Assembly: GCA_021794095.1 (NCBI GenBank)
Contig: JAJYRN010000009.1
Span: 1-64,000 of the forward strand
Direction of reading: 5' to 3'
From: Acidobacteriota bacterium
GTDB taxonomy: Bacteria; Acidobacteriota; Holophagae; Holophagales; Holophagaceae
Length of the DNA: 64,000 nucleotides
Shown here: piece after piece, positions 35,185 to 44,005 of the stretch
Numbering within the stretch: the stretch's first letter is position 1
Layout of the letters: the number at the start of each line of letters is the position of its first letter
Made by a program: the position numbers and the translations under genes
Notes under the pieces: model-generated
Told to the model about the DNA's origin: nothing
Database searches by the model: none
What the model saw: the letters and a program-made list of their open reading frames with translations, nothing else

Positions 35185-36128
35185 CCGGGGCGGGAAGCCG
35201 CGCCCTCTACACGATGACGTTCCCCCTCATGGGAGGCGAAGCGGTGATCCGCTTCGTGGAGGGTCGCGGGCAGGCGCGGGCGGAACAGGCGGGCCGCGCG
35301 GCCGTACGGGAGGCCCGCCGCATCGAGGCCAAGTACTCCCGCTATGCGGCCCAGAGTGTCGTCTCCGAGATCAATGCCAGGGCCGGGCGGGGCCCGGTGC
35401 CGGTGGATGACGAGACGGCGTTCCTGATCCAGTCCGCCCTGGATCTGGGCACCTGGACCGGGGGCCGCTTCGATCCCACCGTGGGCGTCCTGCGGAAGGC
35501 CTGGGATTTCCGGAAGGCCCGGGTGCCTTCGCGTGGGGAACTGGACGCCCTGCTTCCGCTCGTGGATGCCCGGTCGGTGGTGCTCTGCCACGGCGCGGTC
35601 GAACTCCTGCGCGAGGGCATGGAACTGGACCTGGGGGGCGTGGGGAAGGAATACGCGGTGGATCGCGCCACGGAGCGGCTGCGGGAGGCGGGCGTCGAGT
35701 CGGCGGTGGTCAACTTCCTCGGCGATGTGCGGACCCTGGGATGCCGCGGCGATGGCCAACCCTGGGTGGTCGGTGTGCAGGATCCCCGGGACCGCGCCCG
35801 CTGCCGCTTCTCCATCCGGGTGGGCACTGGCGCCGGCGTGGCCACGTCCGGCGACTACGAACGCGGGTTCGAGCTGGCGGGCGTGCGCTACCACCACCTG
35901 TTGGATGCCACCACGGGGTACCCGGCCCGGGGTCTGGCTTCGGTCACGGTCGTCGCGCCCACGGCCTTCGCCGCGGGCCAGTTATCCACAGCGGCCTTCC
36001 TGCTCGGCCCCGAGGAGGGGCTCCGCCTCCTGGCGGAGCGGTCCGGAGTGGAAGGGGCTCTGGTCACTGAATCCGGCGCGGTGCTTGCCACACCGGGGAT
36101 GGCCCGCATCTCCAGCCTTGCCTGCTGA
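35172..36128 (+). CDS. apbE: ApbE-family FAD:protein FMN transferase
   Basis: ApbE attaches FMN to threonine residues of exported proteins. The 318-residue enzyme has DLGGVGKEYAVDRA, then GVATSGDYERGFE and YHHLLDATTGYPARG near the C-terminus, the usual FAD/Mg-binding and active-site motifs. No clear signal peptide is visible, so it may act in the cytoplasm or use a cryptic export signal. It overlaps the DUF3570 stop by 13 bases. No obvious flavinylation target motif (D-x-x-S/T-G-A-T) was seen in the neighbours. Confidence 0.9.
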   Translation: MAVLTGAGSRALYTMTFPLMGGEAVIRFVEGRGQARAEQAGRAAVREARRIEAKYSRYAAQSVVSEINARAGRGPVPVDDETAFLIQSALDLGTWTGGRFDPTVGVLRKAWDFRKARVPSRGELDALLPLVDARSVVLCHGAVELLREGMELDLGGVGKEYAVDRATERLREAGVESAVVNFLGDVRTLGCRGDGQPWVVGVQDPRDRARCRFSIRVGTGAGVATSGDYERGFELAGVRYHHLLDATTGYPARGLASVTVVAPTAFAAGQLSTAAFLLGPEEGLRLLAERSGVEGALVTESGAVLATPGMARISSLAC

Positions 36129-36140
36129 AAGGGGTTCTCC

Positions 36141-36536
36141 GTGAGCCGCCGATTCCTCCCCCTGCTGTTCGCCGTGGCGCTCCAGGCGCACGCCTTCGAT
36201 CCCGCCAAGGATGTGGCCATGACCGTGGCCCAGGGCCGACTCACCGTGGCCATTCCGCCGGGCGCTCACCTCACATGCCGGTCGTTCAAGGTGGCCCTCG
36301 CATCGGGTGCTGGGCACCTGGAGGTGGGTCCGATGCCCGCGGCCCAGGGCCGCGACGCTGTAGGCGATCCGATCTGGCGAGGCACGGTGCAGGTGCCGCT
36401 GCGGGGTGAGGGGCTGGGGGAACGGGTGGTCCTCCGCATCACCTTCCAGCCCTGCACGGAGGGCCCGGATGCAGTGTGTTTCCTGCCTCAGCAGCGGATC
36501 CTTATCCTGGACGCGGCGGCTTCAGGCCTCCGCTGA
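36141..36536 (+). CDS. Secreted DsbD N-terminal-domain-like protein
   Basis: The 131-residue protein has a signal peptide (RFLPLLFAVALQAHA) and a beta-rich domain ending in FQPCTEGPDAVCFLPQQRILIL. The two cysteines and their context match the DsbD alpha domain, which passes reducing equivalents to periplasmic thiol proteins. It starts at a GTG 12 bases after apbE, with AAAGGGG upstream. With the thioredoxin fusion at the start of the operon it suggests a periplasmic thiol relay. Its end overlaps the convergent methyltransferase gene by 15 bases. Confidence 0.75.
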   Translation: MSRRFLPLLFAVALQAHAFDPAKDVAMTVAQGRLTVAIPPGAHLTCRSFKVALASGAGHLEVGPMPAAQGRDAVGDPIWRGTVQVPLRGEGLGERVVLRITFQPCTEGPDAVCFLPQQRILILDAAASGLR

Positions 36537-37697
36537 GAGGGCCCCCGCATTGAAGGTGGGGCACCGGTCCATGAGGGGGCGGATCTCGGGAACCCATCGA
36601 AGATTCTGGAACCCGGCATGGCGCAAGGCGTCGGCCCATACCTCCGGCGTGAGAAAGCCGTGGACAGGGCGCCAGCGCGGATCCAGCTCTACCGAGGTGA
36701 AGCTGGATATGAAGGAAAAGAAGAACTCCAGGTAGATGGGACGATCCAGGGAGGGCTTCAGACATTCCCCCAGGACCAGGCGTCCGCCGGGTTTCAGACG
36801 GCTCAGGAGGTCCCGCAGGGTGCCTTCCAGGTTGCGGGCCACATGCACCACATTGACGCCGACGATGGCATCGAGGCTGGCGGGGGCGATGCCCTGGGCC
36901 TCCAGGGGCCGGTTCAGGTCCAGGGACTGGAAAGCCAGGGGCAGGCCGGGCGTGTCCGCCGGGAGGTCCCGTTGGGCCTTCCGCAGGAAAGCCGGGGCCA
37001 CATCGGTGAAGCGGTACTCCGCGATGCGGTCCAGCCAGCCCTGCTCCCGGGCTGTCGGGGCCAAGAGGCGGGCAAAGGAGCCCACGCCAGCGCCCAGTTC
37101 CAGGATCCGACTGCCGGGCGGCAGGCCATCCCGGAGGGCCAGAAGGGCGAACAGGTTGTTGGGGCGGTACACCAGGTTGTCGTTGCGGAAGTAGGCCAGC
37201 CACAGGGGAAACAGGGCCAGGTCGAACAGCAGCGCCTCGCCGGGCCGGCCTTCCGCGAAGAAGGGCCGGATGTGGCTGCGGACACCATCGAGGAGGTCGA
37301 AGCTGGCCCCTTGGCCCGGCGCTTCGGACTCGGCGAGGGACCGGAGGCCTTGCAGGTCCACGGGACGGGCGTTCTCGAGGAAGAAACGTTCTTCCCGCTG
37401 GACGAGGAGGCCTTCCTGCGCGAGGAAGGGGAGCATCCAGCCCAGCGGGATCCGGGCCTGGGCGGGCTGGCCGGCGCAAAGGGCGTCCAGCGAGGTGCCC
37501 TCGCGGAGGCGCGTCTCCCAGCCCAGATCCAGCAGCAGGGCCAGGGCGGTCCCTGCGGTATAGGCTTCCAGCACCTGATGCAGGATCCGGAAGGCCCGGC
37601 TGAAAAGGGGCGTGAGCTCCTGGGCGTAAGGCCCCAGCAGAGCCGGATCAGGCGGATCCCCGAGGCTGCCGAGGATCTGATCCGGATCGCACAGCAT
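36522..37697 (-). CDS. SAM-dependent methyltransferase of unknown substrate
   Basis: The 391-residue protein has a class I methyltransferase core in its middle: motif I ILELGAGVGSFARLL, then FTDVAPAFLRKA, then SLDAIVGVNVVHV and RLKPGGRLVLGECLKP. The N-terminal 150 residues are a helical region with a possible winged-helix dimerisation domain, as in O-methyltransferases and polyketide tailoring enzymes. The substrate is unknown. The gene starts two bases after the prs stop on the same strand and is probably cotranscribed with it. Confidence 0.82.
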   Translation of the reverse strand: MLCDPDQILGSLGDPPDPALLGPYAQELTPLFSRAFRILHQVLEAYTAGTALALLLDLGWETRLREGTSLDALCAGQPAQARIPLGWMLPFLAQEGLLVQREERFFLENARPVDLQGLRSLAESEAPGQGASFDLLDGVRSHIRPFFAEGRPGEALLFDLALFPLWLAYFRNDNLVYRPNNLFALLALRDGLPPGSRILELGAGVGSFARLLAPTAREQGWLDRIAEYRFTDVAPAFLRKAQRDLPADTPGLPLAFQSLDLNRPLEAQGIAPASLDAIVGVNVVHVARNLEGTLRDLLSRLKPGGRLVLGECLKPSLDRPIYLEFFFSFISSFTSVELDPRWRPVHGFLTPEVWADALRHAGFQNLRWVPEIRPLMDRCPTFNAGALSAEA

Positions 37698-37699
37698 GG

Positions 37700-38647
37700 T
37701 CAGTCCATCATTTCGCTGATGCTCCGGCCGCCGTGGATGCGAAGGATGGCATCCCCGAATAGGGCGGCGGTCGAGAGCACCTTCAGATGGGGCAGGGCCT
37801 TGGCCCGGTCGGGCGGGACGGGAATGCTGTCGGTGATCACCAGCTCATCGAGAGACGCTGAATTGAGGGTTTCCACCGCATTGCCCGAGAGCACCCCGTG
37901 CGTGACGCCCACGCGCACCGTGCGGGCGCCGAATTCGCGGAGGATGCGGGCCGCCTCTTTGATGGAGCCGCCGGTGGCGATCTCGTCGTCGTAGATGATG
38001 GCGTCCTTCCCCTTCACGTCGCCGATGAGGGCCACGCTCTGGGCCTTCTCCGTGTCATCGAAGCGTCGCTTGTCAATGATGGCCATGGGAACCGACAGGC
38101 GCTTGGCGAAATGGCCCGCGAACTTGGCCGCGCCCGCATCCGTGGCCACCACCACCGCATTGGAGAGATCCTTGGTCTTGAAGTAGTTGGTGAGGATGGG
38201 GGTGGCCAGTAGCTGGTCGGCCGGCTTGCGGAAGAAGCCCAGGATCTGCGGGGCGTGCAGCGTCATGGTGAGCACGCGGTCGGCGCCGGCGGTCTCCAAC
38301 AAATCGGCCACGAGGCGGGCCGTGATGGAGATGCGCGCCTCGTCCTTCTTGTCGCTGCGGGCGTAGGGGAAGTAGGGCAGAACCGCCGTGATGCGCGCGG
38401 CGCTGGCGAACTTCAGGGCATCAATGAGGATGAGCAGCTCGAGCAGGCTGTCGCTGACGGGCGGGCAGGAGGTCTGGATGACGAAGACATCCGATTCCCG
38501 GACGTTCTCCTCCACCTTCACCTTGATGTTCTCGTTGGAGAAGCGGGTGATCTTGAGTTTGCCGAGCGGCATGCCCATGTGGGTGGCGATGCCCCGCGCC
38601 AGATCCGGGTGGCTGCTCCCGGAAAACACCTTCATCTCGCCGAACAT
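37700..38647 (-). CDS. prs: Ribose-phosphate pyrophosphokinase
   Basis: The enzyme makes PRPP from ribose 5-phosphate and ATP for nucleotide, His and Trp synthesis. The 315-residue protein has FSNENIKVKVEENVRESDVF, the YFPYARSDKKD ATP-binding region, TMTLHAPQI, the flexible loop KRRFDDTEKA and the PRPP loop DDEIATGGSI. The length is typical. The gene lies between murA and the methyltransferase gene, all on the minus strand. Confidence 0.95.
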   Translation of the reverse strand: MFGEMKVFSGSSHPDLARGIATHMGMPLGKLKITRFSNENIKVKVEENVRESDVFVIQTSCPPVSDSLLELLILIDALKFASAARITAVLPYFPYARSDKKDEARISITARLVADLLETAGADRVLTMTLHAPQILGFFRKPADQLLATPILTNYFKTKDLSNAVVVATDAGAAKFAGHFAKRLSVPMAIIDKRRFDDTEKAQSVALIGDVKGKDAIIYDDEIATGGSIKEAARILREFGARTVRVGVTHGVLSGNAVETLNSASLDELVITDSIPVPPDRAKALPHLKVLSTAALFGDAILRIHGGRSISEMMD

Positions 38648-38789
38648 GTGCGCCCCCGGATCCGGGACCAGTGTAGCCGACCGGCTGGGCCAAGGCCGTC
38701 ACAGGAGCACGGTCCGGAGGGGCGGGAGGAAGCCCGGCCGCCAGGGCCCCGATCCAGAGGAATGACAACCCGCACCCAGGCTGGACCGA

Positions 38790-40091
38790 TCAGACCCGGC
38801 CGCCCCCGATGCGCTCGATGCGGGCCCCGACGCCCTGGAGCTTCTTCTCCAGGCCCGCATAGCCGCGATCGAGGTGGTAGATGCGGTCCACCAGCGTCTC
38901 GCCGGAGGCGACCAGGCCGGCGATGACCAGGGCGGCGCTGGCGCGGAGGTCCGTGGCCATGACCGTGCAGCCGGTCAGTTCGGCGGGGCCCGCCACGATG
39001 GCCCGGTGCCCCTCGGCCCGGAGGTTGGCGCCCAGGCGCTCCAGTTCCATGGCGTGCTGGAAGCGGTTCTCGAAGATGCCTTCGTTGATCACGCTGATGC
39101 CGGTGGCCTGGGTCATGACGGCCATGGCCTGGGCCTGGAGGTCCGTGGGAAAGCCCGGAAAGGGCTGGGTGATGATGTCCTTGGAATGGAGCTTCTGGCC
39201 GCACTCGCGCTGGATCCGGAGCTGATGACCCTCCTGGCCTTCATGCTCGGAGAGCACGCAGCCCGTGCGCTCCAGGAGGTCCAGCAGGGCCCGCAGGTGG
39301 TCGGGCTCGCAACGCTCCAGCACCACATCGCCGCAGGCAGCGGCCACGGCGCAGAGATAGGTGCCGGCCTCGATGCGATCGGGGATCACGGCATGTTCGC
39401 AGCCGTGCAGGCGCTCCACGCCTACGACCGTGAGGGTTCCCGAGTCGAGGCCTTCGATCTGGGCGCCCATCTTCACGAGCATCCGGGCCAGGTCACCGAT
39501 CTCCGGCTCCTGGGCGGCATTGCGGAGGATGGTGGTGCCCTCGGCCAGGGCGGCGGCCATCAGGAGGTTTTCCGTGGCGCCCACGCTCACCTTCTCGAAA
39601 GCGTGGTCAATGGCCTTCAGTCGCCCTTTCACGGTGGCGTGGATGTAGCCGTGGCTGATCTCCATCACCGCGCCCATGCGCTCCAGGGCCTCCAGGTGGA
39701 GGTTCACGGGCCGGGCGCCGATGGCACAGCCGCCGGGCAGGCTCACGGTGGCCTTGCCAAAGCGGGCGAGGAGCGGCCCCAACACGAGGATGGAGGCCCG
39801 CATGGTCTTCACCAGCTCGTACGGGGCTTTGGGATCTTCGCCACCCGCACAGGCCAACCGGGCCTTCAGTTCGAACCCCTCGCCCTCCGGCTCCAGCGCG
39901 GCCTCGGTGCCCAGGGCCTGGAGCACCTTCACCATGGTGCGGATGTCGGCCACCGCGGGCAGGTTCGACAGCACGACCGGATCGGGCGTCAGCAGCGCCG
40001 CCGCCAGGCAGGGCAGGGCCGCGTTCTTCGCGCCGGAGACGCGGATGCGGCCCCGCAGGGGCTGGCCACCTTGGATCACCAGTCGGTCCAT
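38790..40091 (-). CDS. murA: UDP-N-acetylglucosamine 1-carboxyvinyltransferase
   Basis: MurA transfers enolpyruvate to UDP-GlcNAc, the first committed step of peptidoglycan synthesis. The 433-residue protein has the KNAALPCLAAALLT start, the catalytic Cys122 in LPGGCAIGARPVNLHL (the fosfomycin-sensitive cysteine form), GTEAALEPEGEG and IFENRFQHAMELERLGA. The genes on either side, prs and purM, are on the same strand, so the three may share a transcript. Confidence 0.96.
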   Translation of the reverse strand: MDRLVIQGGQPLRGRIRVSGAKNAALPCLAAALLTPDPVVLSNLPAVADIRTMVKVLQALGTEAALEPEGEGFELKARLACAGGEDPKAPYELVKTMRASILVLGPLLARFGKATVSLPGGCAIGARPVNLHLEALERMGAVMEISHGYIHATVKGRLKAIDHAFEKVSVGATENLLMAAALAEGTTILRNAAQEPEIGDLARMLVKMGAQIEGLDSGTLTVVGVERLHGCEHAVIPDRIEAGTYLCAVAAACGDVVLERCEPDHLRALLDLLERTGCVLSEHEGQEGHQLRIQRECGQKLHSKDIITQPFPGFPTDLQAQAMAVMTQATGISVINEGIFENRFQHAMELERLGANLRAEGHRAIVAGPAELTGCTVMATDLRASAALVIAGLVASGETLVDRIYHLDRGYAGLEKKLQGVGARIERIGGGRV

Positions 40092-40119
40092 TCGAGCTCC
40101 TCAGTCCAATCCGCCGGGC

Positions 40120-41157
40120 CTACCGGTACGTCACCACGCCGGATCCGGCCGTGAGTTCGCCCAGGATCCAGGCGGGCTCCTCGGCCTCGTGGAGGGCGGC
40201 CAGCACAGCCTTGGCCTTCGCCGCCTTGGCGACCAGCACCATACCCACGCCCAGGTTCAGGGCCTGGCGGGCATCGTCCCGTCCCAGTCCGCCCTTGTCC
40301 ATCAGGAAGCGGAACAGGGCCGGAATCTGCCAGCTGGAGGTCTCAATCACGGCATCCAGGTGCTTGGGCAGTATGCGCGGGAGGTTGTCCGTGAGGCCGC
40401 CGCCGGTGATGTGGGCCATGGCCACCAGTTGGTCCGCCTGCACCAGGGGCAGCACGGGGGCCAGGTAGCTGCGGTGTACGGCCAGCAGGGCCTGGGCCAC
40501 GGTCTTCCCTGTGCCCGGCAGGGGATCGTCCACGCCCAGCTTCTCGACCTCGAAGCAGACCTTGCGGGCCAGGGAGTAGCCGTTGGTGTGCAGGCCGGAG
40601 CTGGGGAGTCCGATGAGCACGTCGCCGGCCGCCATGGCCTCCAGGCGCGGCAGCAGGTGGTCCTCGTCCACCACCCCCACGATGGTGCCCGCCACATCCA
40701 CTTCGCCCTCGGCGTAGACGCCCGGCATCTCAGCCATCTCGCCGCCGATGAGGGCGCAGCTTCCCGCCTTGCAGGCCTCGGCCATGCCCTTGACGATGGC
40801 CTCGACCGTGGCGGGCTCCAGGCGCTGGGCGGCGACGTAGTCCAGAAAGAAGAGGGGGCGGGCGCCCTGCACCAGGATGTCGTTGATGCAGTGGTTCACC
40901 AGATCCTGGCCCACCGTGTCCCAGATGCCGGCCCGGGCCGCCACCTTCGTCTTGGTGCCCACGCCGTCCATGCTGCTCACCAGGATGGGCTTGGCTTCGG
41001 GGAAGCGGGCGTCGAAGAGGCCGCCGAACAGGCCGATGTCGCTGCGGACGCCGGGAGTCTTGGTGGCCTTCACCAGGGGCTTGATGCGCCGCAGCGCGTC
41101 GTCCTGGCGGCCGATGTCCACCCCGCTGGACGCGTACGTCACCTTGGCCTCGCTCAT
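40120..41157 (-). CDS. purM: Phosphoribosylformylglycinamidine cyclo-ligase
   Basis: PurM closes the imidazole ring (FGAM to AIR) in purine synthesis. The 345-residue protein has YASSGVDIGRQDDALRRIKPLVK, SSMDGVGTKTKVA, ALIGGEMAEMPGVY, LPSSGLHTNGYSLAR and HITGGGLTDNLPRIL. MSEAKVTY at 41157 is the start (GGGGG upstream); the open frame extends upstream to 41211 without PurM sequence. It is divergent from the hypothetical gene at 41247. Confidence 0.95.
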   Translation of the reverse strand: MSEAKVTYASSGVDIGRQDDALRRIKPLVKATKTPGVRSDIGLFGGLFDARFPEAKPILVSSMDGVGTKTKVAARAGIWDTVGQDLVNHCINDILVQGARPLFFLDYVAAQRLEPATVEAIVKGMAEACKAGSCALIGGEMAEMPGVYAEGEVDVAGTIVGVVDEDHLLPRLEAMAAGDVLIGLPSSGLHTNGYSLARKVCFEVEKLGVDDPLPGTGKTVAQALLAVHRSYLAPVLPLVQADQLVAMAHITGGGLTDNLPRILPKHLDAVIETSSWQIPALFRFLMDKGGLGRDDARQALNLGVGMVLVAKAAKAKAVLAALHEAEEPAWILGELTAGSGVVTYR

Positions 41158-41246
41158 GGCAACCCCCGAATCGCCCATTGTCCCATAGGGCCTCGTGCGA
41201 GCAGATCTCAAACCTTCGGCCCAGAAAGGCCTATCATTGGGGTGTC

Positions 41247-41894
41247 ATGGATGCGATCCGGATCAGCACCCTCGGAGCAGCCGCCCTTGCCAGCCCCAAG
41301 GCCGTCCAGGACACCGTTGACCCGGTCAATCTCATCTCCGGGGCTGGCGGTCAGACGGTCCCCACGAATCCGGGCCAGGATGTGTTCCAGCAGGCCCTGC
41401 AGGTCTCCACGGCGATCCTCCAGGGTGGCACCCAGGCCGCCGGCGCCCTCGGGCTGAACAGTGTGCCCTCCCTCCTGGCGGCCCTCACCCCGCCTCAGGC
41501 GACTGTCGGTACCGTGGCCACGACCTCTTTTCCCGCGGCGTCGGCCGCTGCCGCATCGAATGTGGCCGCCGCCTCGGCCGTGACGCATGTATCCAACGCG
41601 CCGGCCCTGCCGGACACCACGGGATCCAGCCTCGATTTCGCCCTCCAGACGGCGCTCCGGTTCGGTGCCGGAGTGGGCTCCTTGGCTGCCCCGGCGAACG
41701 CGATTCCTGACCTTTCCACGGGGTTGGTGCGGGATGCCACCGCAGTCCTGCGGAACGCTCCCCTCCAGTCCCAGGCGGGCGGGCCGGGCACCGAGGCTTT
41801 CGTTCACTCCCCGTTCGTTCATCAGGCCCTGCGCCTTTACCAGGCCGGGGCCATTCCGGCTCCCGCGTCCTCCGGCCTGGATCTAATGGCCTGA
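41247..41894 (+). CDS. Ala-rich hypothetical protein
   Basis: The 215-residue protein is rich in Ala, Ser, Thr and Pro (for example SFPAASAAAASNVAAASAV) with no signal peptide, membrane helix or known motif. Its low complexity and the ATG at 41247, preceded by GGGG, fit a structural or secreted-by-another-route protein, such as a flagellar or hook-associated chaperone-type protein; this is a guess. It is flanked by purM (divergent) and folE. Confidence 0.55.
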   Translation: MDAIRISTLGAAALASPKAVQDTVDPVNLISGAGGQTVPTNPGQDVFQQALQVSTAILQGGTQAAGALGLNSVPSLLAALTPPQATVGTVATTSFPAASAAAASNVAAASAVTHVSNAPALPDTTGSSLDFALQTALRFGAGVGSLAAPANAIPDLSTGLVRDATAVLRNAPLQSQAGGPGTEAFVHSPFVHQALRLYQAGAIPAPASSGLDLMA

Positions 41895-41927
41895 TGTGGC
41901 GGAACGCACGCCCGGAGGCGAACCGCC

Positions 41928-42023
41928 TCACGTGAGAAGCAGCCACGCCAGCACGGCTGACACGAGCATCGCCGCCAGCACGCGGGAGGCACGGTGGAGG
42001 CTCAGAACCTGGGTGGGGAACAT
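41928..42023 (-). CDS. Possible 31-residue membrane peptide
   Basis: On the minus strand ATG 42023 opens MFPTQVLSLHRASRVLAAM and continues hydrophobic (LVSAVLAWLLLT) to TGA at 41928-41930. GGAGG lies six bases upstream of this ATG. One basic stretch precedes a single hydrophobic segment, as in small membrane proteins. It lies between two plus-strand genes with no other coding sequence, so it is plausible but unproven. Confidence 0.35.
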   Translation of the reverse strand: MFPTQVLSLHRASRVLAAMLVSAVLAWLLLT

Positions 42024-42098
42024 GGCCATCCTCCGGAGAACCCGATGCATGAACCGCGCCGGGGGCTGGGGGTCCAACGGGCGTAGACTGGCCCCACC

Positions 42099-42662
42099 AT
42101 GCGCCTCACGCCCACCCTTCCGGACCCAGTCGCCGCCGAGGCCGCCATTCGCGCCCTGCTGCGGAGTTTCGGGCAGGATCCGGCCAGTCCCGAGCTGGCG
42201 GATACGCCCTCCCGCGTGGCCGCATTCTGGGCCGAGCGGCTGGCGGGCTATGCCATGGATCCTGCGGATGATCTGAAGCCCCTGCCCGGTGACCTGGCTC
42301 CCGTGCCTGTCATCCTCGAGCGCATCCCCTTCGTGAGCACCTGCGAGCACCACCTGGCGCCTTTTGAGGGCCACGCCACCGTGGGCTACCTGCCCGGGGA
42401 AGGCGGCACCGTGGGGCTCAGCAAGCTCGTGCGGGTGGTGCAGGCCTACGCCTGGCGCCTGCAGGTGCAGGAGCGCATGGCCCGGCAGATCGCCGACGCC
42501 CTGCAAACCCACCTTCGTCCCGCCGCCTGGGGCGTCCAGCTCGTCGCCATCCACACCTGCATGGCCCACCGCGGGGTGAAGACCCCCGGGGTTCCCGTGC
42601 GGACCACCCTGGTCGGTGGACTATGGGAAGGTGCGCCGCCTGCGCCTTTTCTGCGGAGTTGA
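42099..42662 (+). CDS. folE: GTP cyclohydrolase I
   Basis: FolE converts GTP to dihydroneopterin triphosphate at the start of folate synthesis. The 187-residue protein has FVSTCEHHLAPFEGHATVGY (zinc ligand Cys82, catalytic His nearby), GLSKLVRVVQAYAWRLQVQE and the third motif HTCMAHRGV (Cys154; usually CMxMRGV). It is of typical length. It lies 89 bases upstream of the lipid operon; a shared promoter is possible but not shown. Confidence 0.93.
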   Translation: MRLTPTLPDPVAAEAAIRALLRSFGQDPASPELADTPSRVAAFWAERLAGYAMDPADDLKPLPGDLAPVPVILERIPFVSTCEHHLAPFEGHATVGYLPGEGGTVGLSKLVRVVQAYAWRLQVQERMARQIADALQTHLRPAAWGVQLVAIHTCMAHRGVKTPGVPVRTTLVGGLWEGAPPAPFLRS

Positions 42663-42751
42663 CTCAGGGTCAGCAGGAATGAGGCACCAAGGGCTTCGCC
42701 CAGACTTCCATTGTGCACCCCTTGGGGTACAAACTGACCGCAGGAGGCTCC

Positions 42752-44005
42752 ATGTCCCAGTCCATCCCTTCCCTGGGCTCCGAAGCCACCCTGCGGGCCA
42801 ACGGCCATCGCGCCAGCCTGCTGGACAAGTGCACGGCCTTCACCCGGGCGGATGAATTGAAGGCTGCGGGCCTTTATCCCTACCTGCGCGTGATCGAAAC
42901 GGGCCAGGCCACGGAGGTGGAGGTCAACGGCAAACCCATGCTGATGCTGGGTTCCAACTCCTATCTGGAACTCACCAGCCATCCTCATGTGAAAGCCCGG
43001 GCCATCCAGGCCATCGGGCAGTACGGTACCGGCTGCGCGGGCTCCCGGGTGCTCAACGGTACGCTGCCGATCCATGTGGAGCTGGAACGGAAACTGGCCG
43101 CCCTGGTGGGCAAGGAGGCGGCCCTGGTGTTCCCCACGGGCTTCCAGACCAACCAGGGTGTGGTGTCCAGCCTCGTGCAGCGCGGCGAGCACATCGTGGC
43201 CGACAAGTACATCCACGCCTGCATCCTGGATGGTGCGGGCCTGTCGCCCGGCCATTTCCACCGCTTCGAGCACAACGACATGGTCAGCCTGGAGGCCATC
43301 CTCGCCGGGCTGCCGCCGGGTGCCCCCGCCCTCGTGATCACCGAAGGCGTGTTCTCCATGGAAGGCGATGTCTGTCCGCTGCCGGAGATCGTGCGCCTGG
43401 CCAAGGCCCATGGCGCGCAGATCCTCCTGGATGATGCCCACGGCCTGGGGGTCTTCGGTCCGGGCGGCGCCGGCACCGTGGCCCACTTCGGCCTGACGGA
43501 AGACGTGGATCTCATCATGGGCACCTTCTCCAAATCCCTGGGCGCCATTGGCGGGTTCATCGCCGGCAGCGAGCGGGTGGTCAACTACCTCATGCACAAT
43601 GCCCGCCCGTTCCTGTTCTCCGCCTCGGCGTCCCCCGCCAGCGTGGGCGCGGTGCTGGGAGCCCTTGAAGTCATGGAGGCCGAGCCGGAGCGCATCCAGC
43701 GCCTATGGGACAATGCGCGGTTCCTGAAACAGGGGCTGGTGGACCTGGGATTCGACACGGGAGCCAGCGCCTCGCCTGTGATCCCGGTCGTCATCGGGGA
43801 GTTCGAACGCTGCCTCCTGGCCTGGCGCCGCCTCCAGGACCTGGGCATCTTCGTGAACCCCGTGGTGCCGCCGGGCGTGCCGCCCCAGCGCAGCCTCATC
43901 CGCATTTCCGTCACCGCCGGCCACACCCGGGAGCAGCTCACCAAGGCCCTGGCCGCCTTCGAACAGGTGGGCCGCGAATTGGGCATTCTCGGCAGCCAGT
44001 CATGA
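42752..44005 (+). CDS. spt: Serine palmitoyltransferase-like alpha-oxoamine synthase
   Basis: The 417-residue PLP enzyme condenses an acyl thioester with an amino acid. The N-terminal signature GQYGTGCAGSRVLNGTLPIH is closer to serine palmitoyltransferase (GTGCSGSRFLNGTLDLH type) than to KBL or BioF. Other motifs: DDAHGLGVFG (Asp for the pyridine nitrogen), GTFSKSLGAIGGF with the PLP lysine, and RISVTAGHTREQL. ATG 42752 has AGGAGG upstream. It is the first gene of an operon with a bCerS-like acyltransferase, a CerR-like reductase and a PAP2-like protein, which supports sphingolipid synthesis. No acyl carrier protein gene is adjacent. Confidence 0.8.
   Translation: MSQSIPSLGSEATLRANGHRASLLDKCTAFTRADELKAAGLYPYLRVIETGQATEVEVNGKPMLMLGSNSYLELTSHPHVKARAIQAIGQYGTGCAGSRVLNGTLPIHVELERKLAALVGKEAALVFPTGFQTNQGVVSSLVQRGEHIVADKYIHACILDGAGLSPGHFHRFEHNDMVSLEAILAGLPPGAPALVITEGVFSMEGDVCPLPEIVRLAKAHGAQILLDDAHGLGVFGPGGAGTVAHFGLTEDVDLIMGTFSKSLGAIGGFIAGSERVVNYLMHNARPFLFSASASPASVGAVLGALEVMEAEPERIQRLWDNARFLKQGLVDLGFDTGASASPVIPVVIGEFERCLLAWRRLQDLGIFVNPVVPPGVPPQRSLIRISVTAGHTREQLTKALAAFEQVGRELGILGSQS

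Noticed and set aside
42752-44005. 2-amino-3-ketobutyrate ligase or BioF
   Set aside because: The GTGCAGSRVLNGTLPIH segment and the operon context fit serine palmitoyltransferase better, though the families are close.
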